Of a DNA stretch of 64,000 bases, positions 25,437 through 35,092 are shown piece by piece. Origin of the DNA: Rhodopseudomonas pseudopalustris (GTDB lineage Bacteria > Pseudomonadota > Alphaproteobacteria > Rhizobiales > Xanthobacteraceae); assembly GCF_900110435.1 (NCBI RefSeq), contig NZ_FODT01000001.1:62001-126000 (forward strand). The letters run 5' to 3'. The notes under the pieces are model-generated. The model saw nothing but the letters and a program-made list of their open reading frames with translations, had not been told where the DNA came from and made no database searches. The stretch's first letter is position 1. Each line of letters begins with the position of its first letter. The translations under genes were made by a program, and so were the position numbers.

Positions 25437-27191
25437 ATGGCGTTCAGTCTGTTCCGCAAGCGGCTGCCGGAGACGGCGGCCCCTGAAAGCGTGGTGAATC
25501 AGGCCCCCGAAACGCCGGCGCAGGACCATTCAGCCGAGGCCGAGTCGGCGCACGAGATCCTCGAATTGCTGGAGCTCGAACTCGGTTCGCTGATCCGCCA
25601 GCTCGAACGCGCTGCGCATTCGGTGGCCGGCGGCGTGCAATCGACGACGACGACGCTGCACACCATCCGCGAGCGCACCGACGCGCTGACCGGAAGGACC
25701 AGCGCGGCGCGGGCCTCCGCGACGTCGTTTTCGCAGGCCGCAGACAAATTCACCCATTCGGCCGAGGGCATCGGCATCCAGGTCCGCCAGGCCTCGCAGC
25801 TCGCCGACGACGCCAGCGCCGCGGCCAATGACGCCAGTGCCAATGTCGAGCGGCTGCGCGAATCGTCGGCGGCGATCGGCAATGTGGTCAATCTGATCGC
25901 GCAGATCGCGCGGCAGACCACGCTGCTGGCGCTGAACTCGACGATCGAAGCCGCGCGCGCCGGCGCCGCCGGCCGCGGCTTCGCGGTGGTCGCGACCGAA
26001 GTGAAGGCGCTCGCGGTGCAGACCCAGGAGGCGACCGAGGAGATCAAACGCAAAATCGACGCGCTGCAGCGCGACGCGGCGAGTTCGGCCGACGCCGTCC
26101 ACCGCATCACCAGCGCGATCGCTGCGATCCGCCCGGTGTTCGACCACGTCAACGGCGCGGTCGCCGAACAAAACCGCACCACCGGCGACGTCGCCGGCAA
26201 CGCCGCGACCGCGAACACCTTCATCGTCTCGGTCGGCGACAGCGCCGCCGAGATCGACAGCGCCACCCGCGAAGCCGAGCAGCATGGCGACGAGGTCGCA
26301 AAAGCCGGCCAAACCGTGACGATGTTCGCCGAGAAATTGCGCGCCCGCACCGCCCTGCTGCTGAAACAGGGCGATCGCGAGGAGGCGCGCAAGCGCGAGA
26401 AGCTGCCGTGCCATCTGTCGATCGAGGTCGACACACCGCGCGGCAGGATCACCGCGCCGGTCTATGAGATCTCGCAGGATGGGGTGCTGATCGCCGGGCC
26501 CGGCGCTTCGACGCTGCAGGTCAATGAGACGCTCGCCGCCGAATTGCAGGACATCGGCGCCTGCAGGATTCGCGTCACCGGATACACCAGCGCCGGCGCA
26601 CAGGCGAAGTTCGTCGCCGCCGATCCGCGTCTGCAGGAGCGGATCGAGGACCGGCTGTGGGCGATCCGCGACGAAAACACCGAATTCGTCACCCGCGCGC
26701 TCGAGGCCGGCGGGGAGCTGCACCGCATCTTCGAACGCGGCATCGCCACCGGCGCGATCACGATGGACGACATGTTCGACGACAACTACGTCGAGATCGC
26801 CGGCAGCAACCCGACGCAGTATCGCACCAGGATTCTGCCGTGGGCCGATCAGGCGTTGCCGCCGTTTCAGGAGGCGTTTCTCGCCAGAGATCCGCGGATG
26901 ACGTTCTGCGTCATGATCGACCGCAACGGCTATCTGCCGGTGCACAACCGAATCTACTCGCAACCGCAGCGGCCGGGCGACGTCGTCTTCAACACCGCTA
27001 ATTCGCGCAACCGGCGCATCTTCAACGATCCGGCGGGGCTCGCCGCCGGCCGCAACACCCGCTCGTTCCTGATCCAAAGCTACGCCCGCGACATGGGTGG
27101 CGGTAAGATGGTAATGATGCGCGAGATCGACGTGCCGGTGAAGGTCCGCGGCCGCCACTGGGGCGGGTTCCGCACGGCGTACAAACTGTAA
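25437..27191 (+). CDS. Soluble methyl-accepting chemotaxis protein with PilZ-like and C-terminal Cache-like parts
   Basis: 584 residues, ATG at 25437 preceded by GGGAG. It has no membrane helix. The long helical signalling domain spans about residues 40-300, with the hairpin [38 protein letters not shown] that contacts CheA. Then a PilZ-like stretch (about 320-405, REKLPCHLSIEV and VYEISQDGVLIAG) and a C-terminal sensor-like domain (about 440-584) ending GGGKMVMMREIDVPVKVRGRHWGGF. So signalling comes first and sensing last, the reverse of ordinary receptors. Whether it binds c-di-GMP is uncertain because the usual RxxxR is not clear. Confidence 0.88.
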   Translation: MAFSLFRKRLPETAAPESVVNQAPETPAQDHSAEAESAHEILELLELELGSLIRQLERAAHSVAGGVQSTTTTLHTIRERTDALTGRTSAARASATSFSQAADKFTHSAEGIGIQVRQASQLADDASAAANDASANVERLRESSAAIGNVVNLIAQIARQTTLLALNSTIEAARAGAAGRGFAVVATEVKALAVQTQEATEEIKRKIDALQRDAASSADAVHRITSAIAAIRPVFDHVNGAVAEQNRTTGDVAGNAATANTFIVSVGDSAAEIDSATREAEQHGDEVAKAGQTVTMFAEKLRARTALLLKQGDREEARKREKLPCHLSIEVDTPRGRITAPVYEISQDGVLIAGPGASTLQVNETLAAELQDIGACRIRVTGYTSAGAQAKFVAADPRLQERIEDRLWAIRDENTEFVTRALEAGGELHRIFERGIATGAITMDDMFDDNYVEIAGSNPTQYRTRILPWADQALPPFQEAFLARDPRMTFCVMIDRNGYLPVHNRIYSQPQRPGDVVFNTANSRNRRIFNDPAGLAAGRNTRSFLIQSYARDMGGGKMVMMREIDVPVKVRGRHWGGFRTAYKL

Positions 27192-27671
27192 GTAACCAGC
27201 CTGATCCTGAAACGATTGCCGCGCGGCGCATGCGCCTGCGCCATCTCACGGCCTATGCCGACCCGGCATCGCAGCTGCGGCGGGTTGCCGCTGCACCGGA
27301 AGTATGAGCTCCAAACCCTTCGGCGTCGGTATCATGGTGCATTAGACCAGCTAATCGCAACTGATTCCGCGTACTTTATTACCCCATGTATTACGCAATT
27401 TACCAATCGCTATCATTTCATCATCATTGTCATCGTCAACAACCCGGGACGTCGGGGATGTAACGACTGATCGGCGAATCCTAGCTCCTAGGAAGGAATC
27501 AAATACCCCACCACGTGCGATCCACCGCGCGGCGCTTGCTGTACGCGAGTCGTTGGGCGCGGGAGCGGGCGCGCACGGAACAGGGCGCCGCGCCAGGTTG
27601 CGCCTGAAAACGACATCAATCTCGGTGCGGGCGTTCGCTCATCGCCGAGCACCGGACCGGAGAAGCTACGC
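27192..27671. other. Gene-free stretch between two chemoreceptors
   Basis: 480 bases. A locally AT-rich patch around 27360-27430 (runs such as ATTTCATCATCATTG) stands out in an otherwise GC-rich window. No ORF with a ribosome site is convincing; it probably holds the promoter of the next receptor. Confidence 0.45.
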
Positions 27672-29362
27672 ATGCTATCGAAACTGAACATGACCATCGG
27701 CCGCCGCATCTACCTGCTGATCGGACTCGGATTTCTGGGGCTGATGGGAACCAACTACATGGCGTCGCACGAGATGGCGAGCGGCCTCAAGCAGCAGAAG
27801 CAGATCGAGTTGAGCCATATGACCGATCTGGCGATCGCTATCATCAAGGGCGAATTCGAGGCGGCGCAGCGAGGCGAGCTCAACGCCGACGATGCGCAGA
27901 AGCGGGCGTTGGCGCGGATCGCCGAACTGCGCTACGGCGGCAACGAGTACTTTTTCGTCACTGATATCCAGGGCAAGATGCTGATGCATCCGATCGCAAA
28001 GCAGCTGATCGGGCAGGATCAATCGAGCCTCAAGGACGCCACCGGCAAGCCGTTCTTCAAAGACATGATGGTGATGGTTCGCCAGAACGGCAAAGGTTTC
28101 GTCGACTACGTCTGGCCGAAACCCGGCTCCGACAAGCCTTATCCGAAGCTGACTTTTGTCGCCGGCTTCGCGCCGTGGGGCTGGGCGATCGGCACCGGAG
28201 TCTATATCGACGATCTCGAAGCCCAGACCTGGGCGGCCATGGAAATGTTGCTGATCGCGGCCGCGATCGTACTGCTGATCACCATTGTGGTGTCGACCTT
28301 CGTCGCCCGGGGGATCACCGGACCGATCCACAAGATGACGGCTGCAATGAAGGGACTGGCTGCCGGTCGGCTCGACGCCGAGGTGCCCGGCGTCGGGCGA
28401 AACGACGAGATCGGTGAGATGGCCGGCGCGGTCGAGGTGTTCAAACTCAACGCGATCGAGCGGCAGCGGCTCGAGGCCGAGCACCACCAGGCGGAGCAGC
28501 GCTCTGCCGCCGCCCGCAAGGCCGACACCATCCGCCTCGCCAACGAGTTCGAACGCACGATCGGCGAAATCGTCGATACGGTGTCGTCGGCCTCCCGCGA
28601 GCTGGAAGCCTCCGCGACGACGCTGACCAGCACCGCAGAACGTTCGCAGTACCTCGCCACCATGGTGACTTCGGCGTCCGAGGAAGCCTCCACCAACGTC
28701 CAGTCGGTGGCGTCGGCGACCGAGGAGATGAGTTCGTCGGTGAACGAGATCAGCCGCCAGGTGCAGGAATCCGCGCGGATCGCCCATGAGGCGGTCGATC
28801 AGGCCCGCTCCACCAACGGCCGGGTCGAGGAACTGGCCAAGGCGGCGGCGCGGATCAGCGACGTGGTCGAACTGATCAGCAACATCGCCGGCCAGACCAA
28901 TCTGCTGGCGCTGAACGCCACGATCGAGGCCGCCCGCGCCGGCGAAGCGGGCCGCGGTTTCGCGGTGGTCGCATCGGAAGTGAAGGCGCTGGCCGAGCAG
29001 ACCGCCAAGGCCACCGGCGAGATCACGCAGCAGATCAACGGCATCCAGACCGCGACCGAGCAGTCGGTGGCGGCGATCAAGGAAATCGGCGGCACCATCG
29101 GGCGGATGTCGGAAATCTCCTCGACGATCGCCTCGGCGGTCGAGGAGCAGGCGCGGCGACGCAGGAAATCTCCCGCAACGTCCAGCAGGCGTCGATCGGC
29201 ACCCAGCAGGTGTCGGCCAACATCATCGACGTGCAGCGCGGCGCCACCGAGACCGGCTCGGCCTCGTCGCAGGTGCTGTCGGCGGCGAAATCGCTATCCC
29301 AGGACAGCAGCCGTCTCAAGCTCGAAGTCTCGAAATTCCTCGACAACGTTCGCGCCGCCTGA
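27672..29362 (+). pseudogene. Transmembrane methyl-accepting chemotaxis protein, frameshifted near the 3' end
   Basis: A first helix at about residues 10-30, a Cache-type periplasmic sensor ([20 protein letters not shown] to [13 protein letters not shown]), a second helix ([15 protein letters not shown]), a HAMP domain and a signalling domain ([25 protein letters not shown]). After ASAVEEQ, near 29150, the frame departs from the family: GAGCAGGCGCGGCG lacks one G compared with the expected EEQGAATQEI. In the other frame translation continues normally ([20 protein letters not shown]) to FLDNVRAA and TGA at 29362. As written, the frame runs on to 29453 with an Arg/Ser-rich tail. A real one-base deletion or a sequencing error is possible. 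Confidence 0.8.
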
Positions 29363-29393
29363 ACGCTGCCATCCTCCAAAACAGCTCACGACC

Positions 29394-29425
29394 AACCGGC
29401 GCCCACGGGCGCCGGTTTCTTTTTG
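29394..29425 (+). terminator. Rho-independent terminator after the chemoreceptor
   Basis: Perfect 9-bp stem CCGGCGCCC-AC-GGGCGCCGG (29396-29415) followed by TTTCTTTTTG, 30 bases after the restored stop codon at 29362. Its position supports the frameshift interpretation, since the shifted frame would run through the hairpin. Confidence 0.85.
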
Positions 29426-29576
29426 TGCGCCGTATCCATCGCCCGCCCCGTAGAGCTCCGGGGTCGGAAGTAAATCAGGCGTTAACCAAGTTCGTTTACG
29501 TCTTGGTGAGAATAGCGCCCGGCATACGGCCGCGGCGCGACGGCCGCCCGGCGCGCGCCGGGCCAGAGGTTGTGCG

Positions 29577-31196
29577 ATGTCGAAATCCGGGAGCGTGCCC
29601 CGAACACTCGCCGACCGCCGGTCGCCGGCCGGGCCCGGGCTGCGATCTCCCTCGCCGCTGCGCGAGTTGTTCGCTCCCCTCGAACAGCTATTGACCTGTG
29701 GCGGCGATGCGCGGCTCGCAATCGATCCGGGCACCGGCCGCAACGCCTATGGCTGCGGCCCGATCCCCTGCCCCGACATTCCAGCTTTCTCGTCCTGCAC
29801 CGCCAGCACGATCTCGCAGCGCGGCTACGAGGCCGCCGAGAGCGCGCGCACCGCGCTGATGGCCTCGGCGCTGCTGCACGGGCTGGTCGAGTGCTTCGAC
29901 GCGCGGATCGAAGCGATGCGCGGCGAACTCAAGACACTGCTCGGCCTCGAACGCTCCGCCGCCGAGGTGGTGTTTTCGGCGTCGGGCACCGACGCGCAAT
30001 TGCAGGCACTGGCGCTGACCCGCGCGCTGCTCGGCAACGAACTGACAACCGTGATCGTCGCCGCCGACCAGACCGGCAGCGGCACCGTGAACACCGCGCG
30101 CGGCAATCATTTCGGCGACCGCAGCACCAATGATTGCAAAGTCTCCCGCGGCGCGCCGGTCAGCGGCCTCGGCCCGCTGAGCAGCGTCGCCGTGCGGCTG
30201 CGCGACGGTAACGACCGGCTGCGTTCGCCGTCGGCGATCGACGCGGAGGTGCTGGAGACCGTGGAGTCGCTCGTCGCCCAGGGCGCACGGGTCATGCTCG
30301 AAGTGATGGATTGCTCCAAATTCGGCTATCAGGCGCCGAGCGATCGCTGCACCGACGAGATCGCCGCGCGATGGCCGGGCCGCGTACAGATCGTGGTCGA
30401 TGCCTGCCAGATGCGGCTCGGCCGCAGCCGGATCGCGCGTTACCTCGCCCGCGGCGATCTGGTGCTGCTGACAGGCTCGAAATATTTCGCCGGACCGCCA
30501 TTCAGCGGCGCGCTGCTGGTGCCACCGCAACTAGGCCAAGCGATCGGCGCGATGACTGAGCTCGCCCCGGGGATCGCCGATTATTCCAGCCGCAGCGACT
30601 GGCCGATGCGCTGGCGCGGGCTGCGGGCGCAGTTTTCAGCAGCGCCGAATTTCGGCCAGTGGCTGCGCTGGGAAGCCGCGCTGGAAGAGATCCGCGCCTA
30701 CTACGCGGTGCCCATCGCCTTCCGCCGCGCCGCGCTGCGCCAGCTCGGCGACGGCATCGCGAAGATCATTGCCGGGGCGCCGGCGTTGCGGCTGTTGCCG
30801 CCGCAGCCGCGCCCCGGGCACGACGACGAATTCTCCGATCCCTCGATCTTCGCCTTCACCGTCGAGCCCGGCGGGCACCCGCTGTCATTGGCGCAATGCC
30901 GCGCGATCTACAGCGCGCTTCGCGACGACCGGCCCGGCGACACGCCGGTCGGCGCCCCCGCCGCGCCATGCCTGATCGGCCAACCGGTCGGCTGGGGCGG
31001 CCGCGACGACGACGCCGTGGCGGCGATGCGAATCTGCATCAGCGCCCGCCACGTCATCGACGCCTGGGCGGCGCATCCCGACCTCGCGCACGGCGCGCTG
31101 ACCCGCATTCTCGACGACGCTGCGACCGCTGTCGCCAACATCCAAGCGCTGCTGCCGCAGCCCGACGCCATTGCCAAGGACTTCCATGCCGACTGA
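29577..31196 (+). CDS. PLP-dependent enzyme, aminotransferase class V-like, first gene of a three-gene operon
   Basis: 539 residues. The fold-type I pattern is clear: VVFSASGTDAQLQALALTRALLG (cofactor phosphate region), IVVDACQMRLGRSRIARYL (the Asp that contacts the ring nitrogen) and LTGSKYFAGPPFSGALLV, with the likely PLP lysine at residue 302. The N-terminus includes a Cys-containing YGCGPIPCPD loop. I do not recognise a characterised subfamily. The stop overlaps the next gene by 11 bases. A 6-bp inverted repeat ACCAAG/CTTGGT lies upstream (29485-29507) and could be a regulator site. Confidence 0.75.
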   Translation: MSKSGSVPRTLADRRSPAGPGLRSPSPLRELFAPLEQLLTCGGDARLAIDPGTGRNAYGCGPIPCPDIPAFSSCTASTISQRGYEAAESARTALMASALLHGLVECFDARIEAMRGELKTLLGLERSAAEVVFSASGTDAQLQALALTRALLGNELTTVIVAADQTGSGTVNTARGNHFGDRSTNDCKVSRGAPVSGLGPLSSVAVRLRDGNDRLRSPSAIDAEVLETVESLVAQGARVMLEVMDCSKFGYQAPSDRCTDEIAARWPGRVQIVVDACQMRLGRSRIARYLARGDLVLLTGSKYFAGPPFSGALLVPPQLGQAIGAMTELAPGIADYSSRSDWPMRWRGLRAQFSAAPNFGQWLRWEAALEEIRAYYAVPIAFRRAALRQLGDGIAKIIAGAPALRLLPPQPRPGHDDEFSDPSIFAFTVEPGGHPLSLAQCRAIYSALRDDRPGDTPVGAPAAPCLIGQPVGWGGRDDDAVAAMRICISARHVIDAWAAHPDLAHGALTRILDDAATAVANIQALLPQPDAIAKDFHAD

Positions 31197-32433
31197 CACG
31201 CAGCCATCGCCCGTCCCGCAGGAGATCGCCGACCGGATCGGCTTTGCGCGCCTGACCAAGCGGGCGTTCGACGGCGAGAACCTGTTTCCGCTGTGGCAGA
31301 GCCTGATGACCAAGGTCGACGAGGGCGCCGCGAGCGCCGGCGAGCAGCTCGATCTGGCGCTGATCACGCAATTGTTCGGCCACAAGCAGGCCGGCCTGTC
31401 GGTGCAGACCGAAACCCTGGCGCAGCATCGGCTGTTTCGCTCGCCATGTGCGAGCGCGCCTCCGAAGATGCGCGTGCTGGCGCTCGCCGCCGATATCGAC
31501 ATGGGCGGCAACACGCCGATCGAGTTTCTACTGGAGACGTCCGGCATCGAGCTGCTGACGCTGTATGTGGTCGACGGCGTGGCGCTGCCGGACCCGTTGC
31601 CGGCGCATGACCTCGCGATCGTGATCGCGTCGGATTCGGACGAATGCCGCGCCGCGCTGGCCGCGATCGCGGCGCGCGCCGCGAACTGGCCGGCGCCGCT
31701 GCTCAACCCGCCGCATCTGATCGGCCATCTCGATCGCGACAAGCTGTATCGGCTGATCGGCGACGTCGACGGTCTCGACATTCCCGCCACCGTGCCGGTC
31801 GGCCGCGACGCGCTTGCAGCGGTCGCTGCGGGCCACGCGACGCTGCAGAACGCGGCCGGAGGCGTCGCCTTCCCGATCATCGTTCGGCCGCGCGGCTCAC
31901 ATGCCGGCTTCGGTCTGGCGCGGATCGCGGACAGCGTCGCGCTCGCGGCGTATCTGGACGAGCGCGCGGAGGCCGACTACTTCGTCGCGCGCTATGTCGA
32001 CTACGCCAGCGACGACGGGCTGTTCCGCAAATACCGGATCGTCGTCGTCGACGGCAAGCCCTATGCCTGCCACATGGCGATCGCCGACCGCTGGGACATC
32101 TGGTACCTCAACGCCGGGATGGCGCAGAGCGAAGCCAAGCGACTCGAGGAAGCGGCGTTCTTCCACACCTTCGACATCGGCTTCGGGCGGCGGCATCGCA
32201 CCGCGCTCAGCGGCATGATCGAGGGGATCGGGCTCGATTACTTCACGATCGACTGCGCGCAGACGCCGGCCGGCGATCTGCTGGTATTCGAGATCGACAA
32301 CACCGCGGTGGTCCACAACATGGACAGCCCGGAGCTGTATCCCTACAAGCCGCCGCAGATGACGAAGATTTTCGAGGCGTTCGCGGCGATGCTGGAGCGG
32401 CGCGTGGCGTCGCGGCTGCAGGGCGTGGCGTGA
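31186..32433 (+). CDS. ATP-grasp ligase-like protein
   Basis: 415 residues from the ATG at 31186, with AAGGA five bases upstream. An N-terminal helical part of about 95 residues precedes a PreATP-grasp-like fold (MRVLALAADIDMGGNTPIEFL) and the ATP-grasp region: FPIIVRPRGSHAGFGLARI and LLVFEIDNTAVVHN, the latter holding metal-binding Glu and Asn. Such enzymes join a carboxylate to an amine or thiol at the expense of ATP. The substrates here are unknown. The stop overlaps the start of the next gene (GTGA). Confidence 0.75.
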   Translation: MPTDTQPSPVPQEIADRIGFARLTKRAFDGENLFPLWQSLMTKVDEGAASAGEQLDLALITQLFGHKQAGLSVQTETLAQHRLFRSPCASAPPKMRVLALAADIDMGGNTPIEFLLETSGIELLTLYVVDGVALPDPLPAHDLAIVIASDSDECRAALAAIAARAANWPAPLLNPPHLIGHLDRDKLYRLIGDVDGLDIPATVPVGRDALAAVAAGHATLQNAAGGVAFPIIVRPRGSHAGFGLARIADSVALAAYLDERAEADYFVARYVDYASDDGLFRKYRIVVVDGKPYACHMAIADRWDIWYLNAGMAQSEAKRLEEAAFFHTFDIGFGRRHRTALSGMIEGIGLDYFTIDCAQTPAGDLLVFEIDNTAVVHNMDSPELYPYKPPQMTKIFEAFAAMLERRVASRLQGVA

Positions 32434-33893
32434 GCGGGATGGAGCGCGCCGGAGGGCATTCCGGCGCGGCGAGCCTCGATCCCGACGACTGGGACGCGCT
32501 GCGCGCCGATGCGCATCGCATGCTCGACGATATGATCGACTACATCGCGGACGTGCGCGAGCGGCCGGTGTGGCAGCCGATCCCGGACGCCGTGCGCGCC
32601 GGCTTCAGCGAGCAGCTGCCGCGCAACGAGACGCCGCTCGGCGAGGTCTATCGCACCTTCACCGACAACATCGCGCCCTATGCGACCGGCAATGTGCATC
32701 CCGGCTTCATGGGCTGGGTGCACGGCGGCGGCACCGCCGTGGGGATGTTGGCCGAGATGCTGGCGGCGGGGCTGAACGCCAATTGCGGCGGCCGCAATCA
32801 CATCGGCATCGAGGTCGAGCGGCAGATCGTGCGCTGGGTGCGCGAACTGTTCGGCTTTCCGCAAAGCGCGAGCGGATTATTCGTCACCGGCTCGTCGATG
32901 GCCAATCTGATGGCCCTGTTAGTTGCGCGCACGGCGGCGCTCGGGCCGCAGGTCCGCGAGGGCGGCATCAAGGGCGAACCGCTGACCGCCTACGCATCGG
33001 CGGCGGCGCATGGCTGCGTGGTTCAGGCCGCCGATCTCGCCGGCCTCGGCGGGGGCGCGCTGCGGCGGATTGCGTTCGACTCCGCGCATCGCATCGATAT
33101 CGCAGCGCTGCGCCGACGGATCGCGGAGGATCGCGCCGCCGGTTTTCAGCCGTTCCTGGTGACCGGCTCGGCCGGCACCGTCGATGTCGGTGCGATCGAC
33201 GATCTCGCCGCGCTCGCCGCCGTGTGCCGCGAGGAGCAATTGTGGTTTCACGTCGACGGCGCCTACGGCTCGCTCGGGATGCTGTCGGACGAGATCGCCC
33301 CGCGGCTCGCAGGGCTGAGCGAAGCGGATTCGGTGGCGCTGGATTTCCATAAATGGGGCCAGGTGAATTACGACGCCGGCTTCCTGATCGTGCGCGACGG
33401 CGAGGCGCATCGCCAGACCTTCGCCGCGCCGGCCGCCTATCTGCGCCGCGAAACCCGCGGCCTTGCGGCGGACTCGCCGTGGCCGTGCGATTTCGGCCCC
33501 GATCTGTCGCGCGGCTTCCGCGCGCTGAAGACCTGGTTCACCCTGAAGACCTTCGGCGCCGACCGATTGGGGGCGATGATCGCCCGCACCTGCGCGGTGG
33601 CGCGGCATCTCGAAGCGCGGGTGCGGCGCGAACCGAAGCTGGAGATGCTGGCGCCGGTGGCGCTCAACATCGTCTGCTTCCGCTACCGGGCGGCGTCCGG
33701 CGACGCCGATGCGCTGAACGCCGAGATCGTCGCCGACATCCATGAATCGGGGATTGCCGCGCCGTCCTCGACCACGATCGACGGCAAGCTCGCGATCCGC
33801 GCCGCGATCACCAACCACCGCACCGCGTTCGAGGACGTCGACCGGATGGTGGATGCGGTGCTGCGGTTCGGGGAAGCACGGGAACAGCGCTGA
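32430..33893 (+). CDS. PLP-dependent amino acid decarboxylase (group II, AADC-like)
   Basis: 487 residues if it starts at the GTG at 32430, which overlaps the ATP-grasp stop; an ATG three codons later is also possible. Family landmarks are HPGFMGWVHGGGTAVG, GLFVTGSSMANLMAL, HVDGAYGS and LDFHKWGQVNYDAGF, whose lysine binds PLP. Relatives decarboxylate aromatic amino acids, glutamate or diaminobutyrate; the substrate cannot be told. It is the third gene of the operon with the PLP enzyme and the ligase, so its amine product may be a building block for that ligase. Confidence 0.88.
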   Translation: MSGMERAGGHSGAASLDPDDWDALRADAHRMLDDMIDYIADVRERPVWQPIPDAVRAGFSEQLPRNETPLGEVYRTFTDNIAPYATGNVHPGFMGWVHGGGTAVGMLAEMLAAGLNANCGGRNHIGIEVERQIVRWVRELFGFPQSASGLFVTGSSMANLMALLVARTAALGPQVREGGIKGEPLTAYASAAAHGCVVQAADLAGLGGGALRRIAFDSAHRIDIAALRRRIAEDRAAGFQPFLVTGSAGTVDVGAIDDLAALAAVCREEQLWFHVDGAYGSLGMLSDEIAPRLAGLSEADSVALDFHKWGQVNYDAGFLIVRDGEAHRQTFAAPAAYLRRETRGLAADSPWPCDFGPDLSRGFRALKTWFTLKTFGADRLGAMIARTCAVARHLEARVRREPKLEMLAPVALNIVCFRYRAASGDADALNAEIVADIHESGIAAPSSTTIDGKLAIRAAITNHRTAFEDVDRMVDAVLRFGEAREQR

Positions 33894-34000
33894 TATCCAG
33901 TGCGCTGGGCGCGCGCCAAATCATCGCACCCGGCGACCGGTCATCAGCGTGACAAATACCAAGCGGCATCTGCCGGCGGCAGTTTCGCCCGGAGAACCAA

Positions 34001-34975
34001 ATGGCTCGAAAACCCGCCGGCAAGGCGACCAAGACACCGTCCAAACCGACCCGCAAGACGCCCGTCGCGGCCGCGCCGACGATGCGGCAGCGGATCGAGG
34101 CCGAGATGCTCGACGGGTTCGACGAGGAACTCGAACTCGAGATCGACGACGACCGCCTCGACGCGCTGACCAATGAGTTCGCCGGCCACTCGCCCGCCGA
34201 CACCGTCGACCGCCGGATCTATTTCAAGGAACTGTTCCGGCTGCAGGGCGAACTGGTGAAGCTGCAGAGCTGGGTGCAGCATCAGGGGCTAAAGCTGGTG
34301 GTGATCTTCGAGGGCCGCGATTCAGCCGGCAAGGGCGGCGTCATCAAGCGCATCACCCAGCGGCTCAATCCGCGCATCTGCCGCGTCGCCGCACTGCCGG
34401 CGCCGAGCGAGCGCGAACGCACGCAATGGTACTTCCAACGCTACGTCTCGCATCTGCCGGCCGCCGGCGAGATGGTTCTGTTCGACCGTAGCTGGTACAA
34501 CCGCGCCGGCGTCGAGCGGGTGATGGGTTTCTGCAGCGAGGCCGAGGTCGAGGAGTTCTTCCGCTCGGTTCCCGAATTCGAGCGGATGCTGGTGCGCTCC
34601 GGCATCGTGCTGATCAAATACTGGTTCTCCATCACCGACGACGAGCAGCAGCTCCGCTTCATGATGCGGATCAACGATCCGCTCAAGCAGTGGAAGCTGA
34701 GCCCGATGGACGTGCAGTCGCGGGCGCGCTGGGAGAACTACACCAAGGCCAAGGAGGAGATGCTGGAGCGCACCCACATCGCCGAGGCGCCGTGGCACGT
34801 GGTGCAGGCGGTCGACAAGAAGAAGGCGCGGCTGAACTGCATCGCGCATCTGTTGGAGCAGATCCCCTATAAGGAGGTGCCGTCCAAGCGGGTGGTGCTG
34901 CCGCGACGCATCCACCATCCCGACTATCACCGCACGCCGGTCCCGGCGGAGATGTATGTGCCGGAGCGATATTGA
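34001..34975 (+). CDS. ppk2: Polyphosphate kinase 2 (PPK2)
   Basis: 324 residues. A Lys/Thr/Pro-rich N-terminal tail of about 30 residues is followed by the PPK2 core. Walker A is FEGRDSAGKGGVIKR and the FDRSWYNRAGVERVMGF motif is the family hallmark. These cytoplasmic enzymes transfer phosphate between polyphosphate and nucleotides, in either direction depending on class. It appears to be a single-gene unit, followed by a palindromic repeat. Confidence 0.95.
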   Translation: MARKPAGKATKTPSKPTRKTPVAAAPTMRQRIEAEMLDGFDEELELEIDDDRLDALTNEFAGHSPADTVDRRIYFKELFRLQGELVKLQSWVQHQGLKLVVIFEGRDSAGKGGVIKRITQRLNPRICRVAALPAPSERERTQWYFQRYVSHLPAAGEMVLFDRSWYNRAGVERVMGFCSEAEVEEFFRSVPEFERMLVRSGIVLIKYWFSITDDEQQLRFMMRINDPLKQWKLSPMDVQSRARWENYTKAKEEMLERTHIAEAPWHVVQAVDKKKARLNCIAHLLEQIPYKEVPSKRVVLPRRIHHPDYHRTPVPAEMYVPERY

Positions 34976-35009
34976 GGTTGGCTAACAACGGGGCGCCAAC
35001 CTCGCGTGC

Positions 35010-35047
35010 GTCATTCCGGGTTCGCGCTTCGCGCGCCCCGGAATGAC
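35010..35047. repeat. GTCATTCCGGG-type palindromic repeat
   Basis: GTCATTCCGGG-TTCGCGC and GCGCGC-CCCGGAATGAC form a near-perfect hairpin in the gap after ppk2. Similar elements lie at 38268-38318 and 60536-60650. Confidence 0.75.
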
Positions 35048-35092
35048 GGACGAAAGGCTGGAACCGACACAGCGCGCGCAGCGCAGCCCCGA

